A DNA stretch of 64,000 bases from the NCBI RefSeq assembly GCF_034140825.1, contig NC_089046.1, positions 1,750,001-1,814,000 on the forward strand, written 5' to 3'. Origin of the DNA: Oryza sativa Japonica Group (taxonomy: Eukaryota; Streptophyta; Magnoliopsida; Poales; Poaceae). Positions 21,920 to 33,943 of this stretch are shown here, in pieces (the stretch's first letter is position 1; each line of letters opens with the position of its first letter). The notes below the pieces were generated by a model. The model worked only from the letters and a program-made list of their open reading frames with translations. It made no database searches and had not been told where the DNA came from. A program made the translations under genes and the position numbers.

Positions 21920-24405
21920 CTATAGATCAGGCATCCCAATTCCAGCCTTGGCATCATAGGTTTTCTCCAGCACATGTTCAATTCGTGTATCCTTTGGGCC
22001 AGCTGCATGAATGAAACAAAATGGCCAAATTTAGTTTCCTCACAAAAAAAAAAGAAAATATATACATCATATGCCGAGTAATATATTGACACTTTGACAG
22101 GAAATAGAACGCATTTGCTTGCATGTCAATTACATATTAGTCATTCGATAATAGATAGCCAAAATACAAAGGCATGTAACAAACATATTTAGTATTTTGA
22201 CTCCAGGTATGTAAAGGTCATGGATAGATCAGAGTCATGATTTTTCTTTTTCAGTTTGTATTATTAGTTAACTGCTATTATCGTTCCAATGCAGAACAAT
22301 TACAAAACAAACAATAGTACCACAAGCCAAACAGCAAACACCATAAGAAACATCTACTGTAGTAAACTAGTAATTATGCATGATGTTACAGTACCAAAGA
22401 TTATTATAAGCACTTGATGCTTTCCTTTATTAGTATTTATTATTATTGTGATCTCAGTTGAACATCAAACTGGTACAGCTTAATTTCTGATCCAGGAAAA
22501 GAACAGCATAGACACCACAAAAGTATATATGCACTTGACAAGGGAACCATGCAATGAACAGAGACATACGTGATGTAGGTCTTGGCTTTCTTCGCTCCTT
22601 CAAAATTTCTGGCCTGGGTATCACAGCACCAGATGCATTCATTCCTCTAGCAAACCTGACTTTAGTTCCATCTTCCAAATACTTGTATCCAATCTTACAT
22701 GGTTTCCTGTTGCCAGCGTTGTGTGGATAAATTTACCTTTTACCAGTAAACTGCAGTAGAAATGGAAGAAAAAAATATTCTATCTAGATGACAAGATGGA
22801 TGGTTAAGTATCATACCCAGTGACTGGATCAAGTACTTGAACATTTGAAACATGAAGTGGAGCTTCAATTGAGAAAATCCCACCTGTATGTCCTTCTCCT
22901 TGCTTAATATGTTTCTTAACCTGAAATGATATTAAGGCACAATTATTATTATCCAAACTCTTATGTACAAGAGAAAACACTCACATACATAAGAACAAGA
23001 AACTGTTGTCTGTCGTTAGTTGTTACTTCCTCCGTTTCACAATATAAGTCATTCTAGCATTTTCCACATTCATATTGATGTTAATGAATCTAGATAGATA
23101 TCTATCTAGATTCATTAACATCAATATGAATGTGGGAAATACTAAATGCTAAAATGACTTACATTGTGAAACAGAGGGAGTACTGATTACAGCTGCCCAG
23201 TAGTCAAAAAGAAAAATGTGACACGTAACAACAAACATGTGAAGATTTTAGAAGGACAAGGTTTTTACAGTTTCACCATTCTTCTATTGCACCCATTAAA
23301 ATCAATTCCTCAAGATCCATCTGGATACTGGACGAAACTAATTCAGTATTTACTCCTCTTTGTTATGGCATACAAATGATACAAACACACATGATATGAT
23401 CCAAAATAGATACAGCATGTACCATTATGCAGTACATAGAACACAAGGATCCAGCAGGCATCTACAATTTCTGATTATTCTATGCATAAAGGCAGATGCT
23501 AAATTATTTGACCACTGCTTTTGTTGGATCACGCATAGCTAATTGTTGAGCTTATCATAAACACCACTCTCTATATACGATGATATGCACAGGTATCCAA
23601 ATCCTCTTGATAAAAACTCTCTTCATATTATGCTATCCTTGTGCCATGATGGATATATAGTCCGCGGAATAATATTACGTTATGAGTATTTACAGGTTCA
23701 AATTCGTATGAACAACACTCCAATGGAAACAATGGTCGAGCTTACATCTGTTACAGCAAGTCATAAGCTATGTTTGTGACAGCAGTCAAAAACTATGTTT
23801 GCAGCTCCTACGACTAATCTGAACTCAGGACTTGGGAGTTTAAAAAAAAAACGAGTGCACCATGGAGATCAGGTCACATACTGCCATCTGACAGATACAG
23901 CGTTGTAAGCTCTTTTATCTCATTATTAAATGAAGCTTTTGTGCCTCTATTCTAAACTTTCAATAGTTGGGCTTAAAACCTTTTCAAAAAAAAAAAGGAA
24001 AAAAATGCAGTAGTTTGCATCAGGCTAAATAATAAACGGTAATTTTCTGAACCAGTTAAACCGATGACACAAAACCTTGAAATCTTTCAACCAATCAGCA
24101 CAAAATCTATGCAGTATTTGACAATTTCTGGAGGAGGGTGCGTCAGTATAGCAATAACTTACCAAATTCTTTCCCTCGACGATGACACGGTTCTGCGACC
24201 GAATGACCCGCTTGATGAGCCCGCTCTCCCCCTTGTCCTTGCCTCTTATGATCATCACCTGGAAATAAACAGCGCCGAAATTGGAGATTTTGCTAGAAAG
24301 AGGAGAGGGGCGAAGAGGAATGCGAGGACGGGGAAAGATAATTACGTTGTCACCGCGGAGGATCTTCCAGTGTCTGATGAGCTTCTCCGCAGCCTTCCAC
24401 CCCAT
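21920..24405 (-). CDS. Organellar (probably mitochondrial) ribosomal protein uL24, five exons
   Basis: The exons are 24346-24405, 24163-24258, 22817-22920, 22570-22706 and 21920-22002, with consistent GT/AG borders and phases. They give 159 residues from MGWKAAEKLIRHWKILRGDN to GIGMPDL. The KOW motif is at the start (ILRGDNVMIIRGKDKGESG), followed by RSQNRVIVEGKNLVKKHIKQ and the L24-type SIEAPLHVSNVQVLDPVTG and CKIGYKYLEDGTKVRFAR. uL24 binds the 5' end of large-subunit rRNA and starts its assembly. Length and the short N-terminus resemble the Arabidopsis KOW-domain protein of the mitochondrial ribosome rather than the longer plastid L24. The 1.24-kb second intron contains a Stowaway MITE. Confidence 0.9.
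23026..23180. mobile_element. Stowaway MITE, 155 bp, in an intron of the uL24 gene
   Basis: The ends are CTTCCTCCGTTTCACAAT and its inverted partner ATTGTGAAACAGAGGGAG, with TA duplicated at 23024-23025 and 23181-23182. The two halves are nearly perfect reverse complements, meeting at tagatagatatctatcta, so the transcript can fold into a long hairpin. Confidence 0.92.
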
Positions 24406-24628
24406 CTCTCTCGACTAGATCCCTCCTCTCTACCCAGCCAGCGGCTCGCTCCTGGGCTCCCCCTCCCTCCCAGTAAGCTTCAAACCTTGGTTGCGGCGGA
24501 GATGGGGGTGGCGGCGGCGGCGAGGGAGCCGGCGCTAGCGGCGAATGTGATGCTGGACAGATCAGAGTGGGCCGAGAAGAATGATTCGGGCATTTAATTG
24601 GGCCGTTTCCTTCAAAAGGTTTCGGATT

Positions 24629-25745
24629 GGAATAAGTTCGGGAGTGACTCCCTTTACTAGTGACCTTATCTAATTCGTATCCCTGAACCACAGTACGAAT
24701 ATCTCGACCCCTAACTATTAAAACCAGTGCAATTTAACTTTAACTGTTTTGCTGACGTGGCGGTGTTGACCCAGTCTTCATCCAACATTTATGTGGTATT
24801 AGAATTAAAAAATATATGTAGTACCCATTTGTCACTCACACAAAAATAATTGTGGGACCCACTTATTATACGGGCCCACATGTCATCCCCTCTCTCTCCT
24901 TCCCTTCTCCCTCCTCCCCCCTCTCTCTCTTATCTCTCTTTCTCCCTCCCCCCTCCCATGGGGCCTTTCTCTTCACCTGGGTGGAGCGGCGGTGGGAGCG
25001 GCGGCGGCGGGGTGGGGAGCAACGGCGCCCTGAGGGAGCTGCGTTGCACACGTAGCCGAGGAGGAAAAGGCGGTGGCGCAGCGGCGCGAGGGCGGATGGG
25101 GAGCACATGGCCGGCCTGCACGCCATGGCGGCGGCAAGGACGGGCGTCGATCCAGCTGTAGAAGAAGAGCGGTGGGGGTGTGGCTCCACCCGATGTGGAC
25201 GCGGTCGACATGGCAAGGGAGGCGGGTGGTGACACCAAGGAAGACATCTGTGCGCACCACCGGATGCCTCCGTCTTCGCTACCCACCACGCCAATGTCTC
25301 CGCTTGCCACTGTCGCCGCCCTTCCTCTGGCCCCAACACGCTGCTCCCACCTAGCAAGCGGCAACCACCCGCCTCTCCCCACCTCCGCCGCCGCTGCCAA
25401 CCACCGGACGCCGCCGCCGTCCCCACTGTCATATATAGTCAGATAAAGAGAGAAGGGAGAGAGAGAGGAAGAAGGGGAGGAGAGGGCCCCACATGTCATC
25501 CTTTGTGTAAATTGGTCCTACACATACCCTTTTTAATTCTAATTCTACTTAAGCGCTACATCAACGCCACGTGAACGAAGACCCGGTCAATATTGCCACA
25601 TTGATGTCACATCAGCAAAACCACCCTCCAAAACTACTAAGGGAGTTAAATTACACCAGTTTTAATAGTTTGGGGTCAAGATATCCGTATTGTGGTTAGA
25701 ATTAGATTCGGCCACTGGTTAAAGGAGTCAACGTAAACTTATTCC
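24629..25745. mobile_element. Non-autonomous MULE, 1.1 kb, with 9-bp target duplication
   Basis: The ends are GGAATAAGTT and AACTTATTCC, flanked by the exact 9-bp duplication TTTCGGATT (24620-24628 and 25746-25754). This length is the Mutator signature. The inverted arms pair for about 250 bp, including gaccc...aactattaaaac near each end and a GGGCCCACATGTCATCC motif at the inner edge. The core (about 24960-25430) is GC-rich with no recognised domain and could be captured genic sequence. It lies about 220 bp upstream of the uL24 ATG on that gene's promoter side, and about 0.66 kb upstream of the translocator ATG. Confidence 0.9.
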
Positions 25746-25816
25746 TTTCGGATTTGTTTCGTTTCGCACCAAAAACCTATGGGCTTATGGTGGGTTTTGT
25801 GAAATCCTCTCCGGCC

Positions 25817-25824
25817 TATATATA
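25817..25824 (+). promoter_or_regulatory. TATA-like box upstream of the translocator gene
   Basis: TATATATA in cggcctatatatagtcatc. It would give a 5' leader of roughly 0.4-0.55 kb before the first ATGs of the next gene, which is long unless there is a leader intron. Confidence 0.4.
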
Positions 25825-26407
25825 GTCATCTATCTCTCCTCTCTCGATTTGGAAAAAGAAAAAAACAGTTTCTGGTAGGCATTCTCGAACGAGATATGAG
25901 TAATGAAATCGAAGAGGCGTGTTGAGTGAGCTCAAATCATCGGAGTTCCCATTCAATTGCCTTTTGTTTGTCAACTGTGCAGGTTGATGCTGGCATGCTG
26001 TTAGCCAGCTTAGCACACGTTCTTGTCAAATACTCGAGTGACAAGAGGTGTTATGCAGTTGATTCTGTTTCTGATTAATCTTAAATTGTTAATCCTCGGA
26101 TCCAACGCACAAGCAGTTGACCAGTTGAGCAAAGTAGCAACTGAGTAGTGTGTATCAACGACCCTTCTCTTCGCAGCAACCAGCAATACCATTACCAGTA
26201 CAGTTCAGCAACTAATCGTGAGCTGATTAGCTGAAGCACATAACACGTAAAGCGTCCATGACGATGGAGAAACGCACGTCACCGCAACAACCGCCAACTT
26301 TATTACCCACCAACTGCTCGACGCATTTCCTCTACGCGCGCGCGCCCACCACCGCCGGCGTCACACCTCGCCAGCCGCATCAAAGCTTCCGCTCCTACCT
26401 CGCCCAA

Positions 26408-27544
26408 ATGGGCGGCACCGGCGACGATGGCGCCAAGGCCCCTGCGGCCGCCGCGGCCATGGACGTCGTGTCGTCGTCGTCTTCTTCTCCGGCGCCAGCG
26501 CCGTCGGTGCTCAAGTCGGTGCTACTGTCCTATGCGTACGTGAGCGTGTGGATCACACTCAGCTTCTCGGTGATCGTGTACAACAAGTACATCCTTGATC
26601 CCAAGATGTACAACTGGCCATTCCCCATCTCCCTCACCATGATCCACATGGCGTTCTGCGCCTCCCTCGCCGTGGTGCTCGTCCGCGTCCTCCGCGTCGT
26701 CGCCGTGCCGGCGTCACCGCCCATGACGCCCAGCCTCTACGCCGCCTCCGTCGTGCCGATCGGCGCGCTCTACGCGCTGTCGCTCTGGTTCTCCAACTCC
26801 GCGTACATCTACCTCTCCGTCTCCTTCATCCAGATGCTCAAGGCGCTCATGCCCGTCGCCGTCTACTCCCTCGCCGTCGCCTTCCGCACCGACTCCTTCC
26901 GCCGTGCCTCCATGCTCAACATGCTCGGCATCTCCGCGGGCGTCGCCGTGGCTGCCTACGGCGAGGCGCGGTTCGACGCGTTCGGCGTCATGCTGCAGCT
27001 CGCCGCCGTCGCCGCCGAGGCCACGCGGCTCGTGCTCATCCAGATACTGCTCACCTCCAAGGGCATGTCGCTGAACCCCATCACCTCGCTCTACTACATC
27101 GCGCCGTGCTGCCTCGTGTTCTTGACGCTGCCGTGGTACTTCGTCGAGCTGCCGCGGCTGCGCGCCGCCGCGGGCGCCGCCGTCCGGCCCGACGTGTTCG
27201 TGTTCGGGACGAACTCGCTGTGCGCGTTCGCGCTCAACCTGGCGGTGTTCCTGCTGGTGGGGAAGACGTCGGCGCTGACCATGAACGTGGCCGGCGTCGT
27301 CAAGGACTGGCTGCTCATCGCCTTCTCCTGGACAGTGATCAAGGACACCGTCACGCCGGTCAACCTCGTCGGCTATGGCATTGCCTTCCTCGGCGTCGCC
27401 TACTACAACCATGCCAAGCTGCAGGGGCTCAAGGCCAGGGAGGCAGAGAGGAGGGCCGCGTCAATGGCGACGGCGAAGGACGGCGACGCAGAAGCCGGTG
27501 CGCGGCTGCTGCCGGAGAAAGATGCCGGTGAGCAGAAGAACTGA
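26408..27544 (+). CDS. Sugar-phosphate/phosphate translocator-like transporter (DMT/TPT family)
   Basis: A single-exon gene. The core starts [19 protein letters not shown] and [19 protein letters not shown], then [14 protein letters not shown], matching the plant KT-type nucleotide-sugar/triose-phosphate translocator group. About ten hydrophobic helices follow, including [40 protein letters not shown] (the conserved lysine-bearing helices) and [20 protein letters not shown]. These carriers exchange phosphorylated sugars or nucleotide sugars across Golgi/ER or plastid membranes. The substrate of this subgroup is unsettled. The frame is open from an ATG at 26258 (428 residues). I prefer the ATG at 26408 (378 residues) because relatives begin shortly before the LSYAYV helix and the upstream 50 codons look like leader. 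ATG 26459 is a third option. Confidence 0.88.
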   Translation: MGGTGDDGAKAPAAAAAMDVVSSSSSSPAPAPSVLKSVLLSYAYVSVWITLSFSVIVYNKYILDPKMYNWPFPISLTMIHMAFCASLAVVLVRVLRVVAVPASPPMTPSLYAASVVPIGALYALSLWFSNSAYIYLSVSFIQMLKALMPVAVYSLAVAFRTDSFRRASMLNMLGISAGVAVAAYGEARFDAFGVMLQLAAVAAEATRLVLIQILLTSKGMSLNPITSLYYIAPCCLVFLTLPWYFVELPRLRAAAGAAVRPDVFVFGTNSLCAFALNLAVFLLVGKTSALTMNVAGVVKDWLLIAFSWTVIKDTVTPVNLVGYGIAFLGVAYYNHAKLQGLKAREAERRAASMATAKDGDAEAGARLLPEKDAGEQKN

Positions 27545-28085
27545 TCAAAGTCGAACACCAAGCATAGTACATTAATGAAGGTTGATAAATCAACGGCATT
27601 TTTTTCATCTTTAGATAGCCTGAAGCTGCTTAGTATTATGTTTGTAAACATTCATTATTACAGAGGATACAAATGATCAGTGATTCGAAATATGCATGCT
27701 TAAATTGCAGCATTCATTTTTTTTCTCATTTTAAAGATTCAGTCATCGTGTTAAAACTCCTTGCTCCCTGGGCACTAGTGTTCATCTAACATCACTGTCA
27801 CATGGTTGTTAATCGTAGCATACTAGCATTCTGTTTGTTGATTGTGCTATATATGAATGATTTGGTGCACGATGCAGTAATGCAGAGCTCCAAACCTGAT
27901 AATCCACTGGCTACCAAATACTACCTTCAGTTTTACTCAAAGTGCAACAAGAAAGGACCAAAAGACAAACAAATGCAGCAAGGAAATGACGCAAAGTGTC
28001 ATTACAGTGAAGATAGTATATTGAGTGACTAGTAGGTCAGGGTAGTAGAAGAGAAAGGGATTTGCTAGCTTCCTACTCGTACTTA
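27545..28085. other. Downstream flank, no gene recognised
   Basis: Presumed 3' UTR of the translocator gene, then AT-rich spacer. The 76-codon frame at 27802-28032 has no family signal. Confidence 0.4.
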
Positions 28086-28385
28086 GGGCAAGTTTTATAA
28101 TAGGGATAGTTGTCACATCTAATTTTATCCATGTAAGATAAGAGGTGATATATATAATACACCATATCTACACCACCTCTATTATTATAACCCAAATAAT
28201 TTTATTTTATTTGTTTGTCCAATCCCCTCTTTCTTTCATCTTCTTTTTCTTGGGGTTTGTGTGGAGGTTGCCCCTTGCATGATAGGGGGCTCACCTTCTC
28301 TTTCCTCAATTATTACTTCCACCTCATCATCCAATCATACATGATATTTTTAGAGGCAACACATTAAGCATCATAGTACTTGCCC
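28086..28385. mobile_element. Tourist-like (PIF/Harbinger) MITE, 300 bp
   Basis: The ends GGGCAAG and CTTGCCC are flanked by the 3-bp duplication TTA (28083-28085 and 28386-28388). Non-coding; TTA targets and this size fit Tourist MITEs. Confidence 0.8.
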
Positions 28386-28669
28386 TTACTGCTGCCTACG
28401 ATATAGGAGTATCCTCCTAAACCCTATAAACTCTAATACTAAGGGCTTCTTTAAAACACAGGATTAAAAAAAGATACATTTAAAAAAAAACAAAGGATTT
28501 TGATAGAAATGCAAATACCAAATAGAGAATTATAAAACACAGGAAAAAAACACGAATGATCGTTTGATTAGGCTATAAGAATCAGGATAAGAGATAGACT
28601 TCAAAGAAATTTTCAAAGAGGTTAGAGCTCTTGTTAACTTTCCTCTAAAAATTTTAAAGAAAATGAGAG

Positions 28670-29062
28670 AAAAATTCACAAAACTACAAATATTATGACT
28701 AAAGCACTAAAAATTTAATTAGTGTATCACAAAACAGCAGATTTAACACTAAATTTATCACAAAACTATACGTTTAAGATGAAGTGTCACAAAACTACAT
28801 ATTTAGTAACAAAATTATCACAAAACTATGGGTTTAGAACCATTTTAGTCACAAAATTACAACACTTATTGCTCCAACATAACAATGGTGTTAGGGATTT
28901 AAATTCTAAAATATGTACTTTTGTGATGAATTCAATATTAAATATGTTGTTTTATTTTTTAAACACATTAAATCTGTAGTTCTGTGAGAAATTTGGTGCC
29001 AAATTTGTTGTTTTGTGATAGTTTGGTCAACATACATGTAGTTTGTGAAATTTACACAAAAT
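28670..29062. mobile_element. TIR element with 'cacaaaacta' repeats (approximate ends)
   Basis: The left side (AAATTCACAAAACTACAAAT, then several tcacaaaactat units) is mirrored by the right side (ATTTCACAAACTACATGTAT read in reverse, then tatcacaaaacaacaaattt). A TAAC-rich motif and an AT-rich centre lie between. It seems to sit within older AT-rich repeat DNA (28440-29150). No certain target duplication was found. Confidence 0.45.
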
Positions 29063-29150
29063 GATATGATTCAATCCTTGTTTCAAATGCTTTTATAGGA
29101 ATTTTTATAGGAATTTTTTCGATATGATTAAAATCTTTCAAATTTGAAAT

Positions 29151-29168
29151 CAAAGGGGGGGGGGGGGT
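29151..29168. repeat. Poly-G run
   Basis: An uninterrupted run of about 14 G (in aaagggggggggggggtaag) in otherwise AT-rich DNA. A G-quadruplex or copy-number-variable site is possible. Confidence 0.7.
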
Positions 29169-29597
29169 AAGTAGTACTATCTTTAGGTTCATTAAAAGCT
29201 AGCAACAAGAATACCGAAGCCATCATTTCGCTTATTTGCGAACTAAGAGAAACGACATATTTGCAAATAAAAAGTAATTTGTGAATAAAACTTTTTATAT
29301 ATATGTTCTTAAAGATCTAAAAGCAAAGGCTAAAAAATAAACTTCGATGAAAAAAACCTCAAAATTAGCTCCAAATTTACGGTTGAAAATTCAAAATTTG
29401 GCTGATAAGTATAAGTATAAACGAAAAGCAGCTCCAAATTTAAGGTTGAAAATTTAATTTTTGACTGATAAGTATAAGTATAAGAGAAAAGATGAGGCCC
29501 TACATGAAGTCCTGTCCAATCATATATGCATCATTGACTCTCTCTCTCCTTTCAATTGTATTAATCGAGTAATATTTCGCTGAGTCTGATTAACCTA

Positions 29598-29925
29598 GGC
29601 CGCGTTTTGTTCGTGTGCCAATTTTTTTTAAGTATACGGACACACATTTAAAGTATTAAACGTAGAATAATAACAAAACAAATTACAGATTCCGCCTGTA
29701 AACTGCGAGACGAATTTATTAAGCCTAATTAATCCGTCATTAGCAAATGTTTACTGTAGCATCACATTGTCAAATTATTGTATAATTAGGCTCAAAAGAT
29801 TCGTGTCGTAATTTACATACAAACTGTGCAATTGGTTTTTTATCTATATTTAATGATTCATACATGTGTCTAAATATTTGTTGTGACGGGAATTTTTGGA
29901 AGTTTGAAAGAAACAAAACACTGCC
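29598..29925. mobile_element. Degenerate Tourist-like MITE, ~330 bp
   Basis: It starts GGCCGCGTTTTGTTCG and ends AACAAAACACTGCC. The interior has the well-known grass MITE phrases gcgagacgaatttattaagcc, taattaggctcaaaagattcg and atatttaatgattcatacatg. No clean 3-bp duplication remains. Confidence 0.7.
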
Positions 29926-30039
29926 GTGCATTTCGCCGCACATTGGAGGCCCATCAAGATTTTATATGGCCGCCATGGTCCAAGGCCTCAGGGACATTTC
30001 CTGTATTGGGCTGAGCCGGACTCTTCGTCAAGGATGAAT

Positions 30040-30177
30040 TTGTAATCAGTGAAAAAATCGAGGGGCTGGATGCAAATCTCCATTCCCATCGTATTCCTCT
30101 CCTTCCAGCTCGAGACTAGGGCTCGCAGGTGGCTTATTCCCCCTAATTTGCTCGGGACCAGACCACACCTCCCCAAG
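30040..30177 (+). other. Probable 5' UTR exon of the LIF2-like gene
   Basis: A pyrimidine-rich leader-like stretch ends ctccccaag|gtgagaacc at 30177, a strong donor site. The next convincing exon starts near the ATG at 31190, where ttttcaag|ATG could itself be the acceptor. The 5' end is a guess. Confidence 0.4.
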
Positions 30178-31189
30178 GTGAGAACCAAATCTCTGATTCC
30201 AATCTTGTTACGTTCTTGGTTGTTCTTTGCCTTGCGATTTGGGAGCGGCAGCAGCAGTAAGGCGCTCGTCAAGATCTCTTCTTTTCAATTGTTGGGGTCG
30301 CGCTAGTTCGTCGAAATTTATCCTTTCCGATTGCTGGATTGCGTCATTTCGTTAATATTTCTCCTTCCCAATACCTATCTTGTGCTATTTGGAAACGAGA
30401 GCACTAATCTACTTCTTCGATCTAATATGTTTGTACAGGCCCTTGTATATAAACGAACAAACTTTACTCATATATTCAGTCCATTAATTTTAGGTCCTAA
30501 TAGTTGTTTTTTAACTTATGCGAAAATTGCAATGTGCTGAACAGTGCAGGTGATATCTCTTTCTTAACGAAAAATAGAGTCAGCATGTAATTATCTATAT
30601 GGTACTTAAGATCCTAAAAATTAAGCAAGGGCTAGGTTGATTGCTTGCTGTTTGAAAATTGTTCCAGTTAGCATTTTGCTCCATTCTTTGTTATTAGTCA
30701 GACTCTCAACTGCTGTCATGTTATTTACTCAGGAATTAGATTTTTACTTCAGATATCATATTATGCAAATTGTATTCTATTTCTCATCGTGCTTTTATCT
30801 CTGTGCCTTTTTCTTTTCTTTTCCTTTCCCTTCCATTTCACGGAATATATTGGCATCATCAGCTTGTTGATTATTCTTCGCATTGCATCATCTTTGCTTC
30901 CCCTCTTTTGCATGCTCTTGCTGTCCATGCTGATTGGGGATTGTATCTTGAGAACCTCCCCGTGTAATCCTTTGTAACCATACCACTGTTTCCTCATTTG
31001 TTCCATATACATTTTCTTTCTATCCAGTTGGATACCCATGGCTGCATCCTGTTTGACATTATTGCATAACAAGTACTCTTGTTTATTTGGTTGTTTTTCT
31101 TCCTATCCTTGTATCATCACTTTGCTCTCCCAATATTGTTGGCTCCTTTGCTCTTTCCAAAGTTGCCTTGGAACTTTGAGCTTTTCAAG

Positions 31190-33943
31190 ATGCCAAGGAG
31201 GACAGATAATGCTGCTTCTGCCAATTCAGTTGAACCAGAAAAATCAGAAGAATGTTTGGAGTTTGATGATGATGAGGAGGAGGAGGTAGAAGAGGAGGAA
31301 ATTGAATATGAAGAAATTGAGGAGGAGATAGAAGAGGAGGAGGTAGAGGAGGATGAAGATGTCGTGGAGGAAGTTGAGGAGGTAGATGAGGAGGAAGATG
31401 AGGAGGAAGAAGAGGAATCTGATGAAACTGAAGGTGTAAGTAAAACTAAAGGTGTTCACCAGAAGGATGTTACTGAAAAGGGAAAGCATGCTGAGCTTCT
31501 TGCTCTTCCTCCCCATGGTTCTGAAGTATATGTTGGAGGCATCTCCAGTGATGTATCTTCTGAAGATCTGAAGAGACTATGTGAACCAGTTGGAGAAGTT
31601 GTGGAAGTAAGTACTGCTTACATTGTTCATTTTATGTTTCCATGTGGCCTGTTTTGTTCTGAATTACATATTCTCCCGTTTTATGCAGGTGAGAATGATG
31701 AGAGGAAAGGACGATAGCAGGGGATATGCTTTTGTTAATTTTAGAACAAAAGGTTTGGCATTAAAGGCTGTCAAAGAATTGAACAATGCAAAACTGAAGG
31801 TTTGTTTTCTGTTGAACTTGAGAAATGTCTATACTGTCACTCCATCAGTGCCATTGATTTTTAACCTAAGATTGGTAATTGATCAAGCAAGTTCTGGACA
31901 TTTTTACTACACCTTTTGCAGTTTCCAAATGTGAACTGGTAGAGAACAAAATAGTGATTTCACTCGAATATTATCATGCAATAAGCTTTCCTTTTTTTTA
32001 ATTTTTTTTCAGTCTTATTGCACTTATATCTGCAGTTGACTTCTGTTGATTTTGACATAGCACAGTAATTTCACACATCAGCTGTGCTCCCTGTTTCCCT
32101 GGATATGTAGGAAGAAAGAGGGAGGGGCACACACATATCTACTATACATGATCTCTAGTAATATCATGGTTTTGTAACGTGTAATATTTGGTTAAAACTA
32201 CTGATTATGCCATTAACAGGAAACACTTGTTCATGATTGGGAGTAGTGGTAGCTTATGTTCTCTTACCAATAATTTTGGAAAACATAGCTTTGCTGCCTT
32301 GATCACACACATGTGCAGAATATCTCCTGGTTCCCTGTTATAGCTGACAACTTATCTATCTTGATCTTTTATACCTACTGAATTTTTTCATTATGCTTCT
32401 CGTTACAGGGAAAGCGGATAAGGGTTTCTTCCTCGCAGGCTAAGAACAAGCTTTTTATTGGAAATGTACCCCATAGTTGGACAGATGATGATTTCAGAAA
32501 GGTTGTGGAGGAAGTTGGTCCAGGAGTATTAAAAGCTGATCTCATGAAGGTATGGATCTGGGTAGTTCAACAACTTTGTTATGCACCCTCGATCTTGTTT
32601 CTCCTAAAAATTTCTTTGTACTTGTAGGTCTCAAGTGCAAATCGCAATCGGGGTTATGGTTTTGTTGAATACTACAACCATGCATGTGCAGAGTATGCAA
32701 GGCAGGAGATGTCTTCCCCAACATTCAAACTAGATTCAAATGCTCCTACAGTCAGCTGGGCAGATCCTAAGAATAACGACTCGGCCTCTACTTCTCAGGT
32801 TCGTTCAAGCATAACATGAACAATTTTACTTTGTTTGTGTATAATTCTTATACCATGATGTTTTATTTGAACTTGATTATTTTGCGTGTGTTTTCAGGTT
32901 AAATCTGTATATGTGAAAAATCTGCCCAAGAATGTTACTCAAGCACAGCTGAAAAGGCTGTTTGAGCACCATGGTGAAATTGAAAAGGTTGTTCTTCCTC
33001 CTTCAAGAGGAGGTCATGATAATAGGTATGGTTTTGTTCACTTTAAGGACAGATCCATGGCCATGAGGGCTCTGCAGAACACAGAGAGATATGAGCTTGA
33101 TGGTGAGCTTTCCTCTTGCGCTGTAATGTCCCACTATGCTTGCGTATTCCCCCAAAAAATGTCCCACTATGCTTAGTCTGGTTTGTCTGGTGCATTCAAG
33201 GTCTCACATATTTCTCTTAACAGGTCAGGTCCTGGATTGCTCACTTGCGAAACCTCCTGCTGCTGATAAGAAGGATGATAGAGTACCACTACCTAGTTCA
33301 AATGGAGCTCCATTGCTCCCGAGTTATCCTCCACTTGGATATGGTATCATGTCAGTACCAGGTGCCTATGGTGCTGCTCCTGCTAGTACTGCACAGGTAC
33401 ACGAGTACATCATCATCATAGACCCCTTTGCCCAATCAATGAGTAAATACATGTAGTAAAGGATGATTGATGCCCTTCTAACCATTGTATGCTCTGCATT
33501 TTGCAGCCTATGCTGTATGCTCCAAGAGCTCCTCCAGGTGCAGCAATGGTTCCAATGATGTTACCGGATGGTCGTCTCGTATATGTTGTGTAAGCGCTAC
33601 CAACCATCTTTTCTTCAGAAAAGCTAATAACATGTTATCACCTATCAGCATGAGATGAGATGAAATGACTTCTGTTCAGTTACATGTCATTTTGGCATTT
33701 CCATTGCTGATGATATCTTCATTGCTTCTTTGCAGACAACAGCCTGGTGGACAGTTGCCGCTGGCTTCGCCGCCGCCGCAGCAAGCTGGACATCGTAGCG
33801 GCAGTGGAGGACGTCATGGCGGCAGTGGCGGCCGCTATGGCGGTGGTGGTGGCAGCTCCGGCAGTAGCAGGCCAGGTGCAAAGCGGCAGAGAGGAGACGA
33901 CAACAGCAGTAGCCGCCACAAAGGCCGGCGCCGCCCGTACTGA
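31190..33943 (+). CDS. hnRNP-Q/LIF2-like RNA-binding protein with three RRMs
   Basis: The exons are 31190-31606, 31689-31799, 32409-32549, 32628-32798, 32898-33102, 33224-33396, 33507-33589 and 33736-33943. All borders are GT/AG and in phase, giving about 502 residues. Residues about 25-82 are almost all Glu/Asp. RRM1 (about 112-190) has EVYVGGI and RGYAFVNF. RRM2 (about 190-270) has KLFIGNV and RGYGFVEY. RRM3 (about 283-355) has SVYVKNL and RYGFVHF. The C-terminus is Gly/Ser/Arg-rich and ends in a basic KGRRRPY. This order (acidic head, three RRMs, RGG-like tail) is that of hnRNP Q/R. The Arabidopsis relative LIF2 binds LHP1 at chromatin and RNA. A nuclear RNA-binding or chromatin role is inferred. 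Confidence 0.92.

Noticed and set aside
26714-27412. 232-codon frame antisense to the translocator gene
   Set aside because: Polar, low-complexity shadow of codons for a membrane protein.
31244-31516. 90-codon Leu/Phe-rich minus-strand frame
   Set aside because: Exact antisense of the Glu/Asp tract of the LIF2-like gene.
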